Part shown: positions 21,819 to 32,883 of the stretch, piece by piece
Position numbering within the stretch: position 1 is the first letter of the stretch
Layout of the letters: each line of letters starts with the position of its first letter
Assembly (NCBI GenBank): GCA_037693485.1
Contig: CM075350.1
Coordinates: forward strand, 119,351,001-119,415,000
DNA length: 64,000 nucleotides
Direction of reading: 5' to 3'
Source: Kitagawia praeruptora
Taxonomy: Eukaryota > Streptophyta > Magnoliopsida > Apiales > Apiaceae
The notes under the pieces: model-generated
The model's database searches: none
What the model saw: the letters and a program-made list of their open reading frames with translations, nothing else
Told to the model about the DNA's origin: nothing
Program-made: the position numbers and the translations under genes

Positions 21819-22134
21819 TGTTAAGATTACAGATCTAGACTAACAACAAAATAAATAAAATATTCAAGAACTTACTAAAACAAGAGTAGAGTGCAGAGAA
21901 AGAAAGAAAATAACATAATCTCCATTTCCTGCCTGTCCTTTCTAAGTAAAGGACAACATATAGGATAAGTCTGAATAACGGTACAAAAGGATAATGGGTT
22001 CTAACATAATTGGGCCTAGCCCAATACAAGCCCAAGACTATTAAAACAAACGACACCATTCCAAGTAATACTTAAATCAACACTAGGCGCCAATAATTGT
22101 AAACAATTCTAATTCACCCTCTTGGATCGTGACA
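21819..22134 (-). repeat. Element G 5' LTR
   Basis: This 316-base LTR lacks the LINE insertion found in the partner at 3835-4739. The two otherwise match closely, including gcgccaataattgtaaacaa near the end. Confidence 0.92.
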
Positions 22135-22565
22135 AGTGGAACCACAATTAAATAGCACGAAATTTACTGAAAAGGGGGGTTGGAGTTAAAAAAAATTAGA
22201 TATTCCTCACATGCCAGACAACATGTAATTATCAAATTAGCCCGGCTGAAGTATCGAATACAGAATCGGGTGAAGTATCAATCTTAAACCCGGGTGAAGT
22301 ATCAGAAAATCCCACCTGAATTATCCAAAAACTCGGCCGAAGTATTTAACTTAACCTCACCTGAATTATCAACTAAATTCTCGAGTGGATTATCAATTAG
22401 GATAATTCATTTGAAAATTTATTTGATAATTCAATTAGCACCTTCTGTTGTTATATTATTAGATATATAATATATAATAAATTACCTAATTGCAGAAAAA
22501 CATGTATTAAAATTGAGAGTATCTTTTATCAATAAAAATTATGTATGTTATAAATATTATATTAA
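22135..22565. other. Non-coding DNA with a GAAGTATC/GAATTATC motif array
   Basis: No gene is seen. 22230-22420 has about eight copies of a word (c/g)tgaa(g/t)tatc at intervals of 20 to 35 bases. A G-run (gaaaaggggggttggagtt) lies just before it at 22167-22185. The arrangement of a G-run followed by a short-motif array resembles the LTR ends of elements A, B and D, so this may be an LTR relic of another Sirevirus, but no terminus or coding region is visible. Confidence 0.4.
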
Positions 22566-22788
22566 TGTGGATGTCCTTTGGTCTTTCATTTCTAAGACCT
22601 TTCACCTTTCCCCTCATTAGTATATAAACTCTTTGCTTTTCACTTTCAAACTCTTGATATTCTAGAGGGGCTATATAAAGTCTACCTTATATGTAACTTG
22701 TTAAGAAATGAATAGAATCAAATGGAGTTCTCCTCTTCCTCCTCTCTATCTTTCTCAAACTCTCTGCTTTATACTATATTGTATAACA
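22566..22788 (+). repeat. Small Copia LTR (Ale/Retrofit-like) with PBS
   Basis: A 223-base segment begins TGTGGATGTCC and ends GTATAACA, with a TATA box (ctatataaag near 22670). It is followed at once by cgttatcagcacgac, a sequence that commonly follows the 5' LTR of Ale/Retrofit Copia elements. No gag follows: the leader (22789-23228) is cut by insertion of element B at 23229, and no matching gag is seen at 45120. It is a 5' fragment or a decayed element. Confidence 0.45.
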
Positions 22789-23228
22789 CGTTATCAGCAC
22801 GACTTGCTTTTCTTCTTTATTCGTATGTTGGTGTACTTTACATTTAAGAGGAAAATTTTGGAGGATCATGCTTTGTAAAATTTCGATGGATTAATCGATG
22901 AAGACTTATTCCGCTACAAAGGTAAGGAATCTTGATTTAAAAGAAAGTGATCATCAAATTGTAAAATTTTAAGGTACACATTGCTTACCCAATATTTTTC
23001 ATTTTATGGTATTGTTCTACATGTGTAGGTTTAAGTTATGTTAGTTATTGCATTTCTCATAAAAATTATACTAAATTTGTTTTACATCGGAATCAAAAGA
23101 TTTTAGATATTTCGGAAAATTTCTTTAATTTTACAACTTTAATTGGTTAGCATTTTTGATATTTTACATGTAAGTTTATTAATCTTTCCACATGAATAAA
23201 TCTACTTATATACTTATATATATATATA
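22789..23228 (+). other. Leader or AT-rich sequence before element B
   Basis: AT-rich sequence with no open frame of note. It ends in a short (TA)n run in which element B inserted (target ATATA). Confidence 0.5.
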
Positions 23229-24288
23229 TGTTGGTCCCGGAGTATTGCAGAAGGGGAGTTGAATGCAATACTGATAAAATTGAATCTTTAAATCAAAAAC
23301 GAAGATAAAGATTATAGATTATCAGTAGATGTATGCAAGCAATAAGTGAAACAAGATTTCTCACAAAATAAATGTTTTATTTATTTTGTGTGAAGTGTTG
23401 CTACAACCTGGAGAGAGTTCTCCAGCTTCGATATCTCAAGAGATACAGATTGCTTCGTGTGCCAACATGAATAGAAAAGAATCTAAGATGTATCTAAGTA
23501 GACCAAGATACTCTGTTGTCCCTATCGCATGGGGTGTTGAGCTGCTGTCATTTTCAAGTGGCAGCTCATTACAATTTGCACACCCATGTGAGTATGTGAC
23601 TTTCCCAAATTGCTATACAGACATGATAAACCTTATAAGTAAAGCAAACTAGATTCTTTCTATTTCTAGCTAATACAATTCTAGTAGATGTGGATATTAC
23701 ATACTCCTCGAATTGACCAGCCTTGTCTTGTGAATCTCTTAAGCTTTTGTCGTAGTCTTGCAGGTCTGCTACAAACGATAGAGTGTTGCAGCAAATCTGT
23801 TTCTTGAACATGTAACCTCTCACGGGATTTGACTAAGAAAATACCCAATTCAAATAATTCAAGGTGACAGAAACCTTAACCTCAGAGTCTGCTGTCAAAG
23901 GAATATTCAGTGGTTGACAGTACGAGCCCCCGCCAATGTTGCTATCGGAACTCCAGACTTGCTGTCAAGTGTGAGAATGTTACTGTCTCTTGCTTCAGCC
24001 AATGTTGCTGTCAGATGTAGCTTTGTCGTGACTTTGCAACATTTGTCTTCTTGTAACTTTACTGTCAGGGACATGACAGTAACCTTTATTCTTGCTGTCT
24101 TCTGGATGTATTCCTTGAGGCTTGAACAAATGTATGAACTTCTCCCAAATCATACAATTATTACATGATAGTAATTATTCGAATACGAAGACATACTCTG
24201 GCTGTGACAGTATGTTCAACTTAGTAAAAACTAAGCACAGGGAAATATAGTTAAGTTGTCTCTATGCTATCACCCATAAATCCCAACA
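23229..24288 (-). repeat. Element B 3' LTR
   Basis: A 1060-base LTR with a G-run near its end (gcagaaggggagttgaat) and many TGACAG/CTGTCA words at about 23830-24220. The frames at 23386-23652 and 23914-24168 recur in the partner LTR and are non-coding. The PPT (aatctcccccaatttg on +) follows directly at 24289. Confidence 0.93.
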
Positions 24289-24305
24289 ATCTCCCCCAAT
24301 TTGTT
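24289..24305 (-). other. Element B polypurine tract
   Basis: The minus strand reads AAATTGGGGGAGATT immediately before the LTR start TGTTGGGATT. The same core GGGGGAGATTG occurs beside the 3' LTRs of elements A and D. Confidence 0.85.
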
Positions 24306-24509
24306 TTTATGGACAATAACAACAAATTTACAATCAAAACGTGCTGACAACTTAACTAACATAGATCAGAATAGTTGAAATACCATATCTGATAAATGTT
24401 AAAGAAAAATCTAGAACATGAAGCTTATGAATTAACTGCAAATCAATTGCTCCTATTGAATGAGCAAATCAGAGTTTAACTTAGCTTGATTTTGGCAGTC
24501 TCCAGTTGT

Positions 24510-27500
24510 TCAGATTTTTCCCTCTCTTCTGAGAGCTTCATTTCTTGCTTTTCTGAGGTCTTCAACTAAAGCTTTTTCTTCTGGTGATCTGGCATCATCT
24601 TCAATGTCTTCAATGTACCCTTGTATCACTCGAGAAGTAAATACTTCAGCATCTTTTAGATCAAACCAAGTTTCAAAATCATACGTGTATGTTCTGAACT
24701 TCAGAATTCCTTGGATGAACTTGAACCTCCTTCCAGGAAAAGCATTTAAGGATTCTCTTCTTTTTCTGTCTAGCTTTGGATCTTCATCTTTCCTCTGATC
24801 AAATATTTCCTCTAGTTCCCAAGCAACTAGCATTTCGAGCTTATGAGTATATCCAACAACTTTCCAGTAGAGATCCTTCAGTATACTGGTCATCAGTTTA
24901 TGAAAACTATCAACATATATTTCTTGTTTGTCATCCTTGATTCTCAGAGGATTATCCAGTACACAGGGCTGATAACCTGCTTCCTAACTGAATAGCTTGT
25001 TGAGTTTCTTGTAGCTTTCCTTCAGTTTAGCTTCTAGGTCTTCAGCACTTTGTTTGGCAGATGTGGCAGGTTTGGTAGGTTTGGCAGATTTGGATGATTT
25101 AGCTTTAGCAGCCTGATAAGCTTGTTCTGCTTCATATTCAGCCATGCCAGCCTTTGTAAAAGGACGATGTGCTGTTGTAAGGTCCACATCAGGCATTGGT
25201 TCCCCATCAGAACTAACTTCAAGATCTGCATCATCATGTGCTCTCCAGTCACCATACTCCTCATAGAATTCAGTATATCTTTGAGCATAGTATTCTTTGA
25301 CATGCTCTAAGATACTGCTGGAAACATCTTGATCTGTTTCCATGAGAGTGATCATCCTTTCCAACACGAAGAAATCAATTCTTCTCCTTACCTTTACCGT
25401 TTTGCATGAAAGATCACGCATGCCTACCACATGTGAAACTATCTCCATAGTGAAGTCTGGTTCTACAGTTATACATGTAGTTCCATAGTCTTTGAGATCA
25501 TACTTACGTACGTTTTTGTTGACTGGGTCCAGTTCCACTGAGACAGATGTAATGCTCCCATCAATTGACTTTTTCAATAGTTCAAAACTATTTACTTTTC
25601 TCCTATCAATGGGCTTCTCTGTCAAAACTGCTTCATGCTTCTTTTTCTTTGCTGCTGCAACTGTCTTCCCCTTTATCCTGGTTGTACGATAGGCTTGTGC
25701 TCTTGTCTTTCTTCTGTTAGATGTGAAATTCTTGACAAGCTTTCGTACCTTGACAGTTTCTTCAAGTTGACCATTGACAGCATCTTTCATGACAGCAACT
25801 TTGACAGCTTCGACTGTTTAGCTCTTGAAAGCATCTTTCACTTGGGTGTCTTCAGCCATTTTGACAGTATCCTTGATGACAGTATCTTTTTCAACATTAA
25901 AGTATTCAACTACTAATCTCAAGATACTTGCCTCCAAGGCTTCACAAATTTCTAACTCCCCTTCATCATTGACAGCATCTTCCACTTCAGTACTGGGAGT
26001 TTCCTGCTCTTCTTGGGTAGCATCCATCTGAGTTTGTGTAGCAGTACTCACATATGCTTCTCTTCTAGAACTCCTGAATTTTCCAGGTTCACCACTTCCT
26101 CCAATTTCATCCTCATTATCATCCAAAGTATCATCATAGTTGCAGCTTCCTCCCATCTTGGCATTAGCATCAGATATCAGCTTCTTTTTGATTGAGCTAA
26201 TTTCCTCATCTCTTTTTGCTAACAGCATATGAATGTCTTTGACAGCTTTAACCTTTTCACTTGTGATACTGGATTTGAGAAGTTTCTTCGGCACTGTCAT
26301 GATTGTTTCAGTGCTTAGTCCTGAGACTCTATCCAATGGTAAGAAATCCAACCTTCTTGCTCCTGTCTTTGTGATCCTTCTGAAACACACACCATAAGGA
26401 TTTTGAATCACCTCAGGGATTTTGTCTTCAACCATCCTTTTAATTTATGCTATCAGACTATCATTGAAGGTTGTTGAATTTCTGACTACCAAGTTTCCAA
26501 GGACTTGGAGTACTCTAGCATGCAAACTCTGTAAAAGTTGCATTGTGATGAATATGGTCAAACGATTCTTCAGATAAACATGAACAACCCATATTCTTTC
26601 CAAGTTGATTCTCACAGAGATACTTATTACTTTGCTCTTCAGTGTTGATGCCAATTTTGTAAAAGCTCCCCCTGCTTCACTAATTGATTCATCCACCAAC
26701 TTACTGAACTCTTCATCTTTATTGTTCAAAGTACTCTTCATGTGATCAACCATCATCAGTTCTGCATCTTCAAGGGCATATTCACTTCCATTTGACCAAG
26801 TAGTTCCAGTAGATATGTTCACATACTCAGGCATTTTGCCTTTGCCTTTACCCAGAGCATTTTGAATTTCTTTTTCTCTCCATTCCTTCTGCAACTTCTG
26901 GAATGGAGCTTCGATTTCCTCAGGATTTGGCTCATTGATTTTCAGTGGAGGCAATACTGTTCTTTTAGACTTTTGAGTCCCTTTTAATTGCTCAAACACT
27001 TCCTTGGATAACAATACTGCCTCACCATCTATTTCTCCTTCAATCAATTCACCATCTCCTGCTGCCTTCAGTTCTTCACCAAAGTTTCCTTCTTCTTTCT
27101 CTTGCTCCCCCTCACTTTCATCTCTATTTTTTTGCTTCCAAAACTTGCTCCCCCTCACTTGTTGACTCCCCCTCACTTGTAGCTCCACCTTGTTTCTCCT
27201 TCTTAACCAGGTTTGCTTCATTCTGATTCCGATCTACCACTTTCTCTCCCTTACCTTCATTCTGATCTACCATTTTCTCCCCCTTAGTTGGGTTGGCAGC
27301 ACAAAGGATGGCAGAGAATGAAAGAAGAGTTTGTTGAATATCAGCAAAGCCAGTAGCTACCATAGTGAACAGAGCATCAAGTTTAGCTTCCATGGATGCA
27401 CATCTGCCCTCAAGGGATTTCAACCTTGATTCAGCTTGTTTAGAAGGACCACCAGTTCTCAACATTTTTGGATATAAAGGAAGAGACTGGGGCAAGGAGG

Positions 27501-29595
27501 CTATGGGGTTTCTCACACACTCATTGTTTTTCTGAGTGATCTCATCACTCCTCATATAATGACTCTCAAGGCCTAGTGCCTTTGTGTGTGGGGTTCCCTC
27601 AATTTCACTTTGGACATGCTCAAGTCCCTCACCTTTTGCCAGCTCGTTTGGCTGCCTCTCATTTTTATGCTCACCTCTCTTTTCTTTTATCTCTCCTTTT
27701 CTTTTCACTCCCTCACTCATCCTAGATGCATGGGTATGAGCAGTACTTGCATGCATTTTAGTTGAAGAAGTAGAAAGTTTAGATTGTACCTTTAAAGCAG
27801 AGATAGTAAGTTGATCATCATCTGAAGCATCTTCAACCATTACAGTATCATGATCAAGCTTTGTAGAGGTGATAACATCTTTACCCAAAATGTTATTGTC
27901 CACAGGTGGGTTGACAACAACTTTTGTGGTGTCTTTGACAGCAGTTGAGGTTGTGACAGCAACTTCCTGGAGGTCAGTTGCTCTTTGGAGTTCGACCAAG
28001 ATGTTGGCTATTTCATTTTCTAGCAGAGTACCATCTTGATCTTGCTTAGTGTTTGAGTGAGTGGTGTCCATTTCACTTTGAGAAATGGGTTCTTGTGGAC
28101 CACTTGATGGGGGCTCATCCATGACTTGAGATGGATGATCAAAACCTGAAGGGATTGGACTGTCCCCTTCTCTAGGTTATTGAGAAGAAACAATTGATGG
28201 ATTAAAGAATAAAGAAGGTGATGGTTTAGAAGAGATTTTTGGCTGTTCCACAGGGGTAACTTGTGGAACATCAAGAGTAGAAGTTTCATGACCCTCACTG
28301 TGTCCTATCTCTGTGTGCATTTCTGCAAGCGGAGGTTCCTCATGAGTGAGTACATGAGGTTGTGCTGACATTTTACAGGGTGCCTTGGGAGACAGGCCAG
28401 CTTCAATAGATACTTCTTATTGAGAAGAAGCACATAGGGATGTGTTTGATTCCCTTTTACCCTCCACAGCCTTTTGTGATACTGAGGGGTGGCTGATAGT
28501 GGCTTTGGTCCTCTTAGCTCTCTTCTTCGTAGGCTCAAGAGGAACCACTGTTGGTTCACTTTCACTAACATCCTTATTTGGTACATCAAGTGCAGTTCCT
28601 CCCTCAACATTCTCAGAACTACTACCAACACCAGTTTCCAAGGGTCTTTTCTCGGATTCTTGCAGAGTTGTTTTTGGGGTCTTTTGTTGTTTAGATGATC
28701 TAATAGGAATGTATGGAGAAGAATGTGGGTTAGCTGAATTTGGGTCTAATTCAGATTCATTCTCAAGAAGGAAGAAAACAACATACCCAGAGGGTAGTGC
28801 TACATCAAGATGAGGCTCTTGATCAGCCATGTGCTTGGTGAAATAGAATGGAATATGTACATTTAAATTTTGTGAATTGAGTGATGTGTGTGTATTTTTT
28901 TTCAAAACATTGCATTCTATAGTGAGAGATGCATTATCTTCAATACCACATAATGAATTCAAACACATAGTAAGAAAGCGAGGATAAACATGTACCTTCC
29001 TGCTTAGAGCTGACTTGAGTTGACTCATAAACAACTTTCCTACATCTACTTTGTATCCATGGACAAGAGAGTGAGTAAGCTTCTTGATATAGGAAGGAAT
29101 TCCATTCCATCCAGAGGTTTTGGTTGAGAAAACCTTCACCATGACATCAAAAATCATGCTCCATTCTTTCCTCAAATGCTTTCTATCCATTTCACCAGTC
29201 GAGTACCATTTTGATGTACCCTCTTCAAGAACAGGACCAGAATACCCAATTTTAAAGAAAAACTTCTTTAGGGTTTCATCACTTGCAAGTTCCTTGTATG
29301 ATTCTTTAGCTTGCAGTCCAGTTCCCAAAGCTTCGTTGATGCCTTTGATTATGAGGATGTAGGTAACTCCTTTAATTCTGCATTGTATGGTGTCTTTCCC
29401 TGCAACTCCTGAAACATAGGCAGTGTTCCAGAATTCTTCAAGTCTTTCCAGGTTTAAGGATGGTGTAGATGTTATAGCATGACCCAGATAGGACTTGTTG
29501 ATAAAGGATACGAGTCCTTTAAATCCTTCACCAGCATCTCCAGCAGTGAGAATACCGGCAAAGTTGGTTTGAGAAGAGGATTGTTTGGGTGCCAT
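24510..29595 (-). pseudogene. Element B accessory ORF (aORF), about 1,690 codons, broken
   Basis: Starting at MAPKQSSSQTNF (29595), the pieces 28417-29595, 28177-28371, 27124-28122, 26445-27221, 25818-26435, 24984-25790 and 24510-24893 lie end to end. All are in one frame up to about 27200 and in a second frame after it, so they represent one long ORF with five stops and one frameshift. The N-terminal 200 residues match the aORF of element D: RLEEFWNTAYVS, INEALGTGL, LRKEWSMIFDVMVKVFS, GYKVDVGKL, YPRFLTMCLNSL. Next come a Ser/Thr/Pro-rich region, a coiled coil (ESRLKSLEGRCASMEAKL), a KGEK-rich stretch with repeated SEGE, PEVIQNPYGVCFRR, and a Lys-rich and acidic C-terminal part. I see no membrane segment or enzyme motif; the function is unknown. 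Related post-pol ORFs occur in other plant Copia elements (recalled, not searched). The leader just upstream is CT-rich, like a plant 5' UTR. Confidence 0.7.
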
Positions 29596-30547
29596 TTCTT
29601 TCTCTGAGCTTCGGAGAGAGATTTTTGCTTTTGAGAGAGAGAGGTTATGTTGAAAGTTATGTGTTTGTGTGTTTGACAGTTGCTTACATGAAAATAGCAA
29701 ATGTCTTACTGAGAAAGGGAAAGTAGCAATGTCTTAGCCCATTAATCAGTCACGTGGTGTCGTGGGTAGTTACTTTCTAGTGGCTGTAAATCGTGGAAGT
29801 AAAATCCCAATTAATTCGGTCCACTAATCTTGATAGTAACCTGTGCGCTGTAACAAATTCATTAGTAATTTTGAGAGGATGACGGCAGGTTTTGCTTGAT
29901 AGTAGCATCGTTGCAAAAACATACTGTCATCATTAATCAATTTGTACAATTTCCTTTAAATTTCATGACAAAGACGTTTTCCATTGTGTCGTCTAAGAAA
30001 CTTGTTGTCAAGGCACATCGTGACAGCATCTTCACTTATTGTCCACTAATCTTGATAGTAACCTGTGCGCTGTAACAAATTCATTAGTAATTTTGAGAGG
30101 ATGACGGCAGGTTTTGCTTGATAGTAGCATCGTTGCAAAAACATACTGTCATCATTAATCAATTTGTACAATTTCCTTTAAATTTCATGACAAAGACGTT
30201 TTCCATTGTGTCGTCTAAGAAACTTGTTGTCAAGGCACATCGTGACAGCATCTTCACTTATTGACAACAACTTAAGCGGAAATAATTTATGTCATGAATT
30301 TTAATCGACTTTGCCTATTGCTTAAGCGAAAAATACCAAATAGCATTTTAATCGATTTAGGCACATATTTGTTAGTTTTAGCACACATCCACAAACATCA
30401 ATACACACAAACAAGCAAATTAACAACCATTTGCAGACAGATAATGATGAGAAGACGATAATGAATGACATGCAAGAGTACTAGGAAGATAAAACGGTCA
30501 TTTTATAAAAACATAAAACAATACAAGTAGTTCTTAAGAACTGGAAA
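29596..30547 (-). other. Element B non-coding spacer upstream of the aORF
   Basis: It contains a CT-rich leader next to the aORF start (29600-29700), an exact tandem duplication (29819-30262) and TGACAG/CTGTCA words near 29665, 29915, 30020, 30140 and 30240 like those of the B LTR. No open frame is supported. Confidence 0.65.
29819..30262 (+). repeat. 222-bp exact tandem duplication
   Basis: 29819-30040 and 30041-30262 are identical by eye, starting gtccactaatcttgatagta. Each unit carries two TGACAG-type words. It lies in the spacer between the small ORF and the aORF of element B. Confidence 0.95.
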
Positions 30548-30763
30548 TTATTTTAAGTTTGGAAAAGCTTCTAGCAGCAGCCTTTCCGCGATCTTTTTCA
30601 TCTCATTTTGATCGGAGATCCCCTCTTCTTTGAGATAAGTATGAAACTTATCCACCCAGAGATCAAGCCGCTCGTTAGTAGCAGCTATCTCCATCTCCTT
30701 CTTGAGACTAGGAGGCTCTGGCTTCACTCCTCCGCTTGCTTCTGGCGCCGTTGACGATGACAT
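30548..30763 (-). CDS. Small ORF of element B, 71 residues, unknown
   Basis: It starts MSSSTAPEASGGVKPEP and ends LLLEAFPNLK, an acidic and lysine-rich, probably helical peptide with no Cys and no membrane segment. I do not recognise it. It lies between the end of RNase H (31180) and the aORF start (29595) in the same orientation. On the minus strand a TATA-like TTATAAATAA sits about 90 bases upstream of the ATG (30850-30860 on +), so it could be transcribed separately. Element D has no counterpart. It is open from ATG to stop with no break, unlike its neighbours, and may be real, a captured exon or chance. Confidence 0.4.
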   Translation of the reverse strand: MSSSTAPEASGGVKPEPPSLKKEMEIAATNERLDLWVDKFHTYLKEEGISDQNEMKKIAERLLLEAFPNLK

Positions 30764-31179
30764 GTCTTCTGCTTTCCTCTTACTCTTATTGACTCTAGAG
30801 TTCTTAGTGTGTTAAGTGAGAACAAAGGGTTTAGCCTTGGTCTTATTTATAACACAATAAGTGACTCTACAGCTCCCAACTCCCTCTTTTTAATGAAGTA
30901 ATTAATTTTAAATTAAAAAGGACTGACAAATACCCGGGGTCATTTCAAATGGCTCGAACACTCATCATTAAGCAGGCGTATAGAATAAGTTAATGTCACG
31001 TGACTACTCATTAAAAAAATTAAAACAGGAATGTGATTTGAATTTAGCATAGTCATAGCAAACATGCTGTCAAGTAAACAAGTAGCACATAGGACAGTAA
31101 CTTCTCATGACAGTAACATTGAAGGTTAAGGTCACAAGCTACAATTTTTAACCACATTGAAAATGTAAAAACTAGTAAG
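30764..31179 (-). promoter_or_regulatory. Possible promoter region upstream of the small ORF
   Basis: The TATA-like TTATAAATAA on the minus strand is followed by a leader leading to the ATG at 30763. 31030-31130 has a cluster of the element's own motif (gctgtcaag, ggacagtaac, atgacagtaac). These are sequence resemblances only; promoter activity is inferred. Confidence 0.35.
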
Positions 31180-32883
31180 TTAACATACCAGATTTAGCAT
31201 TCCCAATTCACTTACCAACCTGTTGAAGGTTGCTTCATCTAGTGACTTCGTAAAAATATCTACAAGTTGCTTTTCTGTTGGAACATAAATCAGCTTCACA
31301 GTTCCCCTTTCAACATGCTCTCTTAGGAAATGATGTCTGATATCAATGTGCTTTGTCATGGAGTGTTGAACTGGATTGTCTGATATAGCTATGGCACTAG
31401 TGTTATCACAATAAATAGGAATATTGGACAACTCTAAACCATAATCCATCAATTGATTTTTCATCCAAAGAATTTGAGCACAGCAACTTCCAGCTGTGAT
31501 ATATTCAGTTTCTGCAGTTGAGGTAGATACAGAATGTTGCTTCTTGCTAAACCATGACACTAATCTTCCACCAAGAAATTGACAGCTTCCTGTTGTACTT
31601 TTCCTGTCAATCTTACATCCAGCATAGTCTGAATCCGAATAACCAACCAAGTCAAATCCGGTATCTTTAGGATACCAAAGGCCTAGGTTTGGAGTGCCTT
31701 TGAGATATCTAAAGATTCTCTTGATTGCAACTAAGTGTGATTCTTTTGGATCAACTTGAAACCTTTCACAGAGACATGTAGCAAACATAATGTCTGGTCT
31801 GCTAGCAGTTAAATATAGCAACGATCCCACCATGCCTCTATAGGTGCTAGAATCCACTTTCTTTCCTTTTAGGATCCAAATCCAGTTTGGTTGTTGTAGA
31901 GATAGGTGTCTTGGCAGGTGATGCATCTTCCATGTTGAACTTTTTGAGAAGTTCCTTGACATATTTCGATTGGCTTATGAAGATACCACCATCCTTTTGA
32001 TGAATTTGTAGACCTAGGAAAAATGACAGTTCTCCCATCATGCTCATCTCATACTTGCTCTTTATAAGAGATGAAAACTTTTCACACAGCTTCTCAATTG
32101 TAGAACCAAAGATTATGTGATCAACATAAATCTGAACCAGAATGATGTCCTTGACATGGTGCTTGTAGAACAGTGTCTTGTCCACTACACCTCTTGTAAA
32201 TTGATTCTCAATGAGAAAAGTAGATAGAGTTTCATACCAAGCTCGAGGGGCTTGCTTCAATCCATAAAGTGCTTTGAAAATCTTGTAGACAAAGTCATAA
32301 AACTCAGCATCCTCGAATCCAGGTGGCTGTTCAACATACACTTCCTCTTCTAATTCTCCATTAAGAAAGGCACTCTTGACATCCATTTGGAACACTTTGA
32401 AGTTACAGTGTGCAGCATAAGCTAAGAATATCTGAATAGCTTCAAGTCTGGCAACAGGTGCAAATGTTTCATCATAATCGATCCCTTCCTATTGACAGTA
32501 ACCTTTAACTACTAGCCTTGCCTTCTTTCTTGTCACATTTCCACTTTCATCCAACTTGTTTCTGAAAACCCACTTTGTGTCAACTACTGACTTCCCTTTG
32601 GGTCTGGGGACCAGCTTCCATACATTATTTCTCTCAAATTGGTTTAGCTCTTCTTGCATGGCTATCACCCATTCTGAATCCAACAATGCTTCATCAATTG
32701 ACTTTGGCTCAGTTTGAGATAGGAAACATGAAAACATGCTGTCAGCAGAAATATTTCTCCTCGTCCTTATACCAGTAGTGGGATCACCAATGATTAGATT
32801 GCTAGTGTGATCTCTGTTCCACTTAGTGGTTCTGGGCAAGCTTCTTTCTTGATCTGCTTCATCATTTCCTCTTTGAGGGGTTG
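31180..32883 (-). pseudogene. Element B reverse transcriptase and RNase H, active site lost
   Basis: The RT frame (32839 to 31847) includes DTKWVFRNKLDESGN, FQMDVKSAFLNGELEEEVYV and ALYGLKQAPRAWYE. The catalytic motif reads YVDHIIFGS instead of YVDD. RNase H (31180-31962) includes LVSWFSKKQHSVSTSTAETEY, IYCDNTSAIAIS and TKHIDIRHHFLREH. A TAG at about 32489 (after KGYCQ) and a frameshift near 31860 break it. The 5' side of this frame continues across element C: removing C and one TSD joins GGES at 39870 to PQRGNDEADQE in frame. Confidence 0.92.

Larger units (their letters stand above)
3835..22134 (-). mobile_element. Element G: Ty3/gypsy chromovirus (Reina-like), disrupted
   Basis: Two LTRs (3835-4739 and 21819-22134) start TGTTAAGATTAC and end GATCGTGACA in + orientation. 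Internal order on the minus strand is gag, protease, RT, RNase H, integrase, chromodomain-like tail, as in Ty3/gypsy chromoviruses. RT motifs MPFGLTNAPATFQ and LVFFDDILIYS suggest the Reina clade. The PBS is complementary to initiator tRNA-Met and a PPT sits beside the left LTR. Flanking bases are GGTGG on the left and AGTGG on the right, a plausible 5-bp TSD with one mutation. The element is broken by the insertion of Sirevirus A in gag, a LINE fragment in its left LTR, a 69-bp RT duplication and many stops and frameshifts. Confidence 0.9.

Noticed and set aside
23386..24168. + strand ORFs recurring at 44225-44999
   Set aside because: Both are LTR sequence of element B, duplicated because there are two LTRs.
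25990..26060. STATQTQMD in the element B aORF considered as a dynein light chain (LC8) binding motif, since some Sirevirus Gag proteins bind LC8-like proteins
   Set aside because: A single TQT match lacking the usual Lys/Arg before it, in a low-complexity region, and in the aORF rather than Gag; chance is likely.
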